DNA of 64,000 bases from Trachythela sp. YZ-2020. Its lineage: Eukaryota > Cnidaria > Anthozoa > Malacalcyonacea > Clavulariidae. How positions within the stretch are numbered: the stretch's first letter is position 1; the number at the start of each line of letters is the position of its first letter. Positions 57,802 through 64,000 of this stretch are shown here, one piece after another. The notes under the pieces were generated by a model. That model had not been told where the DNA came from, did no database searches, and was given only the letters and a program-made list of their open reading frames with translations. The translations under genes were made by a program, and so were the position numbers. The stretch is from contig JADLSH010000076.1 in the NCBI GenBank assembly GCA_016169945.1, forward strand, positions 1,741,001-1,805,000. The letters run 5' to 3'.

Positions 57802-58320
57802 TTACTTGGGTAGCACGGGTGGCGGAAGCGGTTAGTGCGATGCCTCTTACCACTGAGTTGAGCCTGTTTCACAACAGGTCGAGGTAACTGTTGGTACTCG
57901 CATGAGATCGGCAGTGTGCTCAAATAACTGATGTAAGTTGAGATTCTCTCCTGTGCTTCGAGGGTTTTCCCCGGGTACTCCGGTTTCCTCCCTCTAATAC
58001 TAACCCTTAGGAACTAACAATGGGGCCACAGTAATTGCTGACGCTGTGTGGACTCTCCTGCCATTGAGCGAAGTTGAATAAAAAAATAAATAAATAATCC
58101 TTGCTTGTTTCAAGACACTAGACACCTAATTTGATATATAGGGAATGGCCAGAGATTTGATCCCTGCTGGACCTCCATTAAAATTAATTTGCATTGCATA
58201 AACTTGTTTCCTATTACTGAGATAAGATTGAAACCATTCAAGACTAATTCCCCTTATACCATACAGCTCTAACTTGGAAAGTAGAATTTTGTAATTAACT
58301 GTGTCTCGAATGCTTTTTTA
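57000..58320 (-). pseudogene. Rearranged LINE reverse transcriptase
   Basis: Minus strand: 58316-58140 reads DTVNYKILLSKLELYGIRGI, EWFQSYLSNRKQVYAMQINF (RT fingers/palm). Then, after 340 bp of other repeats, FADDTTLSAKGLTVDEIEIE (catalytic box, about 57615-57555), SQWLTASKLTLNKTKTEFMI, KTLGVILDKQLKWDKHNKE, and 57272-56997 NAFIIPHFYYCSTVWNDGSK, LQKKAACVITG. The PQGS/LGP segment that should precede FADD is missing and replaced by a second copy of the LINE's own 3' region plus a SINE. Confidence 0.75.
57806..58100 (+). mobile_element. tRNA-derived SINE with conserved central core
   Basis: The 5' part GGGTGGCGGAAGCGGTTAGT GCG resembles a tRNA A box. The middle contains GGGTTTTCCCCGGGTACTCC followed by GGTTTCCTCCC, which I recall as the Nin/Meta-type SINE core domain. 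The 3' end is a short AATAAA-type tail (58074-58095). Inserted within the rearranged LINE. Confidence 0.65.
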
Positions 58321-59140
58321 ACTCTTCCTGGTCGCTCTCACACGACTTTCTCACACGACTTTATTCTAACGTAAATATCTCCAGAAGTATTTACTCTCTT
58401 GTAATGGGACATGCATCATTCGATAGCTAATGACTTCCGCTTTAACGCAATAGGTGCTGTGGCCAGACTGAAATTATATGTGCGAAATAATTAACATAAA
58501 TTAGCACACATTATCTAAAATGTAGCAATTATTCTAACAATAAAACCTTGATTGCATGAAGGGAAGTGAGAATTTCGTAAACAATGTTATACAAACGTTG
58601 TAGCCCATGAACAAAGGTATATTCTCTGAAAGTTTCATTGCTTTTGAAGAACTGGAACTACTTTTTGTTATTTACTGAAATTTGCACGCAAAACAATAAA
58701 AAATCTATTTATTCTAGTCTTACTCTATATATAGGGTGTCATGACATGGGTGTTTCCAAAGAAGTCTTAAATACATTGTTTTTTGATATAAAAATATGTT
58801 ATATTTCCTTATCCTGGATGAAATCCACCTGTTAAGTGTAATTTTTCCTTTTTGGACAATGTACAATTCAAGCAAACTGCCATTTGGTCAAATACCAATT
58901 CCGCCATATGAAAAATCACTACCATCTTCCACAATTCCATCATTCATTATTATTCAAAACATACAAAACACAATACAATTGTTTTTCAAGTTCTCATGGA
59001 CATTGGGTAAGAGTAAAAAAAATGTATGCCATTGAAGTACCATAACATAATGTTAAAATATGTCACAGATTTTCTCTGGCAAATTTGATTTAGGACTTGT
59101 CGAGGACAGTCCATGAACCTAAACTAAGCTAATCTATCCA

Positions 59141-61532
59141 CTACTTTCTGTCATATCCAACAGAGTGCCAGGTGTTGAAACAATTCAAACCTGGCTTGAT
59201 ATGCAAAAACCTCTCACACTGCAGAGCAGTATCCTTCTTCTGACCTCTACCTTCCTTATTAACACACAATACAATTATGCCTAGTGCCATTATCTGATGC
59301 TACCGCCATATGAACAGTCCCAAACTGACTTTCACCAGGAGCGCTTTTCTCATATGCTGGCAAACTACAAATCTACCTAACTAACTCCTCCCTAAAGTCT
59401 ACTACAGAATACTGGTCCGAGCGTTGCAAATCTTCCATATCTGCATTCTTGGCTCGATAACTCTGAAAAAGAAGAAAACTGTTAACTACTGTAATATCTA
59501 CTAGGTGAAAGAACAAAGTCTTCCACCACCTATAACATTTCTTACTTACATTGTGGGATGAGAGGAGTTGATCAGACCTATCCACGCCATTCATGAACTG
59601 GTTATACTAGTGGATAGCAAGGGGCTGAGGAACAATAACTCTCTCAAACTTTCCATCCTTCTTCACTCTCCTCTTACAACTTACCTGAGCATTTGCAGAA
59701 TGAAGCGTTGAAAGGACTGAAACAGGTTTATTGTCAATCCATTGCAACGCTAAAAACTGCGAATGCCTTACCCACCGCACATCACCTCGCTTAGCCGTCT
59801 TTTCCCACGCTTTCACATTCTTCAAACACTTGGGGAATTATTTTCTATTAATTTTTACGGTACCAACAGAGGGGTTTTTTCTCATGTCGAGATCATGCAC
59901 TAGCTTGTATCTAGATACAACTGATACCCCTGATCCATCTAAGATTCCATCAACTCCATAACGACATCATTACCGGTACCATGCTCAGACGTATTTCTTG
60001 CCGCATCCTTACCTATGTAAATATTAAAATCAACAGTATAGCCATTAGCACTGTCAGTGAAAACCCAGAGTTTCAATCCAAACTTAGCAGGCTTATCTTT
60101 CACGAACTGCCTGATACCTGACCTATTCTTCGACCCTACCATCCGCTCATCCACAGCCAATTTCTGATCAGGTTGATACAAAAGTCTGCATCTTTCTTTG
60201 AAAGATGCAACAAACTCGTCAACCTTACGCAACTTATTGCCAGGAGTCTCAGCAGAAGGGTCAACAACAACATGCAAAAAGGCGGCAAGGGCTTTATACC
60301 TATCCCGGGAAAGCATCATCCTCGCCCAAATACCATGGTACAAAGTCTTTGTGCTCCAATACTTTGAGGTGTCCCCACCTACCTTTACCAACCCAAAATA
60401 AATAATAAGGGCTACAAACCTCTCAACTTCCTCAGCAGTGGTGGCTTCCCAAGACCCATCCCTTTTACAAGAATTATTATAACCCCCCTTAGTTCCTACT
60501 TTTATATACGCATAGAAATTAGTATGGTTGGCAATGGCGCTCAAGATTTCGCGAGAGATAAAGAGACGAAAAAACTCGAGCTCCGTCATCATGGCCCCCC
60601 TCAGATTGGGTCTCTCAAAGTAAACCCCGGGTGGCCGGGCTGGAGTAAAGGCAGGAGGTTCTGGGACAGGACCTGGAGTGGCAAAGCCAAAGTTCAAACT
60701 CAGAACTTCTTCCTCCTGAGCACCAGCTCTACCACCAGATGTACCTGCCCCTTCCCCTACCTGCCTTTCCCCTACTGGCCCTGCCCCTTCCCCTACTGGA
60801 GCAACTCCTTGCCCTACTAGAATTGAGAGACCCCTACCTAGCGCTTTTCCTAACAGGTGAGTGGTCCCCCTTGCTCCCCTCCAAGTCATCCTCTTCTTCA
60901 GGAACGGCATCTTCTTCGTCAGGAATGGCAGCATCTCCTTCTTCAGGAACATCTTCTTCTCTATAAAGGATTTGTTATGTGTTAGGTCTAGTATTTAAAA
61001 ATCATACTTTTGAAATACAATCAATGTCTCTTATATCGTCAAAAATATCGCAACTCTTATTACATATTATATATATCGAACCAGATTATACAAGCCAGAG
61101 GCCACACAACAACGGCGGATGTAACATTCATCATGCTTGTATTGTTTGTGCACGTCATGGCTGAACGACAATCTTCGCGAAGGTATATTCAGAGCCTCTT
61201 TGTGGGAAAAAATATAGCAACTCTAATACTTATAAGCAACAACAAATATTATATGTATATTTTACATATTTCAAAGTTTATTCTCTCACGAAAATCAAGC
61301 CTATTTGTTCTATAAAAAGCAGACGCCAGACAACACGGCGAATGTGCCACATGCAAATTTGACATGCCTATATTGGCACCCACAAAAACCCAAAAGGAAC
61401 TTGCCTTGAACTCTCATCACTTCCATCAAGCTGCCGATCAAGGTCTTCTTCTTCGCTCGAGGACATACCACCATCGCTCCAATCGTCAAGAACTCTCAAA
61501 ACATCAGTCGCAGTAAAATTGCTTGTAGCCAT
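59141..61532 (-). pseudogene. piggyBac transposase
   Basis: Exon 1 61532-61405 (MATSNFTATDVLRVLDDWSD, acidic leader) joins in phase to exon 2 from 60960 (EEDVPEEGDAAIPDEED). The donor is the rare GC type (GCAAGT) and the acceptor TATAG. After a frame change near 60845 the frame holds TELEFFRLFISREILSAIAN, NAN-like W of GIWARMMLSRDRYKALAAFL, KLAVDERMVGSKNR (catalytic Asp), LWVFTDSANGYTVDFNIYIG and VVMELMES, then a stop. Further pieces: DVRWVRHSQFLALQWIDNKP, GVDRSDQLLSSHNVSKKCYRW, WWKTLFFHLVDI, FREELVR. A C-terminal cysteine-rich finger (HNCIVC; TALQCERFLH; CFNTWHSVG) ends at TAG 59141-59143. The DNFYTS segment with a catalytic Asp is lost. piggyBac integrates at TTAA. Confidence 0.85.
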
Positions 61533-61599
61533 TTTACAGATGTTCGTAAGAGAGGAAGAACCGTTTGCTTGCGCACGCCATATAAAGTACAAAAAATGC

Positions 61600-63490
61600 C
61601 ATATAAGGTAACCGCTTTCTGCTAAACCAATAAAAATTCACCAACAATGCAATGACATAATGGGGAATCGATTGCCGGTACTTTTAATCCAGTAGGGTGA
61701 AATGATCCCGGTGGTTTTGCAATCCAAAGTTGTCCGAATGTGCGTCGATGACACAATGTTTCCGAAAATTGCCATAAAAGGGCAAGAGTATTTCGTAATC
61801 AGACACAATTTGAGCTATAGATAGATATTTTGAAGCGCTTTCGAATGGTGGTATCACAGAGGTTGTAGCTTGTAAACAAAGAAAGGTATAAGGTACGAAA
61901 CGTAATATGAATTTTTTTTAATTAGTTTACATATTTTACTATGTAAACAAAACTAAATTTTGAGTGTGTAAACGATCATAAAACTGTCAAAAAGCGCTGT
62001 AAAGAAACAAAAACTACTTCACTAAATAGTTCGTGAAACGTTGAATCGAACTGTAGTATTTTGTCATTTTTGCATTAGTAGAACCGGAAAATGAAATTCG
62101 TTGCCCGGGTTTGGGCACCACTTTAAAACAAGATAAATCATTAGGATTAATCATACAAAGTCCAAATCCGCTTGTTTGCACTTCTAGAAACCTGCATTTT
62201 TCAAGTATTTGTTGCTATCGCTTGACAGGCTTCAAAGGGATGTTGCATGGAGAAATGTTCAGTTTTATTCACGGTAATGTGAGTGGATATAAGTGACAAT
62301 ACTAGTGAAAACATTTTATCACTGGCAGAGGTTTTGGCAGAGGTTTTGGCAGATTCAATATAGGACTTTCCTTTGTGACGTAAAACTGTCTAGTATCAGA
62401 ACCTGTGTTGTGGGAAATCCTATTCCGTATAGATAGAAAATGCAAAACGGTGACATATACATTCATCAACAGATGAACAGAACAACAACAACATGGAACA
62501 TTCAACATTAGTCAACAGTATAATTAGCCTTATATTTCAATCATTGGGCATTTGCAAACTTTTGTTGTGTAAGGACCAGACATTTATAGTACTTGCAAAA
62601 GTTCCCCTGGACCGGGCATTTGTCTCTCTATCCGGAAATTATTGTGGTTTCTGCAGCAGCTGCAGTGAACATGTGCACTGCCATGAATATGAATGAAAGT
62701 ATTTGTGTCATACACATAAACAAATAGAACTTGTGAAGCAAAACTTGAACATCATTTAATTAAGAATGTAGAACTCATATCCTGATATTCTGACAAATCT
62801 ATGTGCTGGTGTGCCCGGGGCTGGCAGTTGGCATAATTTCTTTGCCCCGGGGTGGAGCATTGTTGCACATTTCCTGCCCAGCCCCAGGGAATTGTACACT
62901 TAGAGAAAAAAATAAGTGCAAATGCCCAGGGGGGGTGGCAATGCTATAATTAACTGATGTATTATCTAGATTTAACTTGCTACTTTAATATGGATATTAC
63001 ACTGCTGTCATAAATATAAACTATGAACCTGTTTAAAATGTAATACTGCTTGTAGTAAGTCTCCTGTTATTCTCAGTACTTGTATTGTTCTCTAAATTTA
63101 ATTGTTTATTTATATAGTATTTGTTATAGGGCCTGCAGTAATTGGTGTATACTGTTGTGGTGACCCTGACATTCCTTTATGTGCCAAAGTTAAATAAAAA
63201 TATATTCCTTGGATTTTGTAGCATGTTCACCTAGTCAGCTACTCTGGGGTTTCCCATCAAAGACAATGATAGGTGCATATTTATATCTACATTCTCTTTG
63301 GCGAGAATGAGTTAGTTCCTTTAATAATATACAATTTAGAATTTTGACAATTCTAGGGAGTTTAATTGCTGGCTGCCTGCATACGCCTGCTAAAAGTGAT
63401 AAATTTGGTCAGACGAAAATGCGGTAATTTTACCACTTCGTCAAATTTATCACCTAAAAAGTAAAAAATTCTAAAAAGTAAAAATTATTT
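61600..63490. other. Intergenic, short simple repeats only
   Basis: No gene recognised. Three tandem 13-bp units GGCAGAGGTTTTG at 62326-62355; GC-rich imperfect inverted motif CCCGGGGCTGGCA / TGCCCCGGGGTGG at 62814-62865. Confidence 0.35.
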
Positions 63491-63505
63491 CCTCTAAAAA
63501 TCAAT

Positions 63506-64000
63506 ATGGCGTTGACGTCCCGCGTTGGCGCCAATATTTCCAACAACAACAAGCATCTGCGCAGTGCAGTTTCGCGTTATTTTGATAATTTAAGGCTCAG
63601 AACAACATGGATCTTGGTGTGTGATTTGTGGCAAAAACGTGAAACACCTTTAGTGTCGTCATCTCAAAATATTATTAAATATTCATATGGTTTATATATA
63701 AATATTAAAAAGCTTTCATGGTTTCTCCAACTTTGTTTTTAGCATCTACAAATAACCACCCTCCAGAGTATAAAATCTGTGAACAACAGAGAAAGGAAGA
63801 AGAGAGTAGTAAGAAGAAATCTAAACCTAAATCCGTCCAGTCCACGCTGGGAGCCTCATTTGAGAAGAGTCAGAAATATTCTGCCAACAGTCCACGCCAG
63901 AATAAACTGGACGAAGCTCTTTTGGAAATGGTTGTCACGGATATCAATTGTGGACAACAAGGGATTCAACAAATTTGTTAGTTTGTTAGATTCAAGGTAT
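63506..64000 (+). pseudogene. BED-finger hAT transposase gene, 5' part (runs off window)
   Basis: ATG 63506 in ATATGGCGTTGACG starts SRVGANISNNNKHLRSAVSR and WILVCDLWQKRETP, consistent with the first half of a BED finger (aromatic W/F positions, C-x-x-W instead of C-x-x-C). From about 63745 NNHPPEYKICEQQRKEEESS matches the exit of a BED finger (final His), then a Lys/Ser linker, LGASFEKSQKYSANSPRQNK, DEALLEMVVTDI and, one frame over, IVDNKGFNKFVSLLDSRY, a conserved start of the hAT catalytic region. The C-x-x-W change, the gap between the two BED halves and the final shift suggest decay, but the gene continues beyond 64000. Confidence 0.65.

Overview
The window is eukaryotic and almost certainly from an invertebrate metazoan. 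It is AT-rich, its coding pieces are short exons bounded by GT/AG splice sites, and most of the space is transposon-derived. Several repeat types (a Penelope-like element with a tRNA-like 3' region, a SINE with a GGTTTCCTCC-type central core, subterminal repeats resembling TE ends that I associate with cnidarian genomes) point to a cnidarian such as a coral or anemone, or perhaps a sponge. That assignment is inference and has low certainty.

Layout, left to right. 1-320: LINE 3' end. 0.58-1.7 kb: a 189-bp tandem array tied to an inverted copy of itself. 1.86-2.75 kb: LINE remnant. 3.33-11.2 kb (-): a 15-exon KDZ-superfamily (Kyakuja/Dileera/Zisupton) transposase gene that lacks the middle of its catalytic core and carries a LINE insertion (8.85-10.06 kb). 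11.42-11.87 kb: 43-bp minisatellite. 12.1-13.7 kb (+): decayed integrase-core transposase. 14.4-14.9 kb (-): HECT fragment. 15.1-16.56 kb (+): stand-alone P2X7-type intracellular-domain gene. 16.66-22.54 kb (-): THAP-domain transposase gene with nested MITEs in an intron. 22.8-25.4 kb (-): unrecognised multi-exon gene with a serine-rich heptad. 25.4-27.05 kb: diverged 850-bp direct duplication. 27.05-28.3 kb (-): LINE. 29.3-29.5 kb: TTAA-flanked MITE. 29.56-34.02 kb: a 4.46-kb two-gene transposon with ~295-bp TIRs (THAP transposase plus SWIM/YqaJ nuclease), apparently nested inside a PIF/Harbinger remnant (34.06-34.48 kb transposase, 35.43-36.10 kb Myb-like protein). 36.8-37.7 kb (-): IS630/Tc1-type transposase. 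41.1-42.7 kb (+): the only long intact gene, a UIM-HECT ubiquitin ligase. 43.8-44.2 kb: 20-bp satellite. 44.3-45.4 kb: long-TIR element. 45.7-46.7 kb (+): P-element/THAP9-like remnant. 48.0-52.3 kb (+): second HECT gene, interrupted by a SAP-SWIM-YqaJ/THAP-like remnant (49.8-51.3 kb, -). 52.8-54.1 kb (-): second integrase-core remnant. 54.5-54.7 kb: MITE. 54.9-56.6 kb: Penelope-like element whose downstream region holds a tRNA-like sequence inside a perfect 70-bp inverted repeat. 56.9-58.3 kb (-): rearranged LINE with a SINE. 59.1-61.5 kb (-): piggyBac transposase. 63.5 kb-end (+): BED-finger hAT gene running off the window.

Functionally this is a graveyard and nesting ground of DNA transposons from at least seven superfamilies, with three HECT E3-ligase copies and one P2X7-domain gene interleaved. 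Nearly every transposase shows single-base frame breaks, whereas the UIM-HECT gene at 41 kb is open throughout, so most of the breaks probably reflect real decay rather than only sequencing error. Domain names come from recognition of motifs by eye; no search was run.
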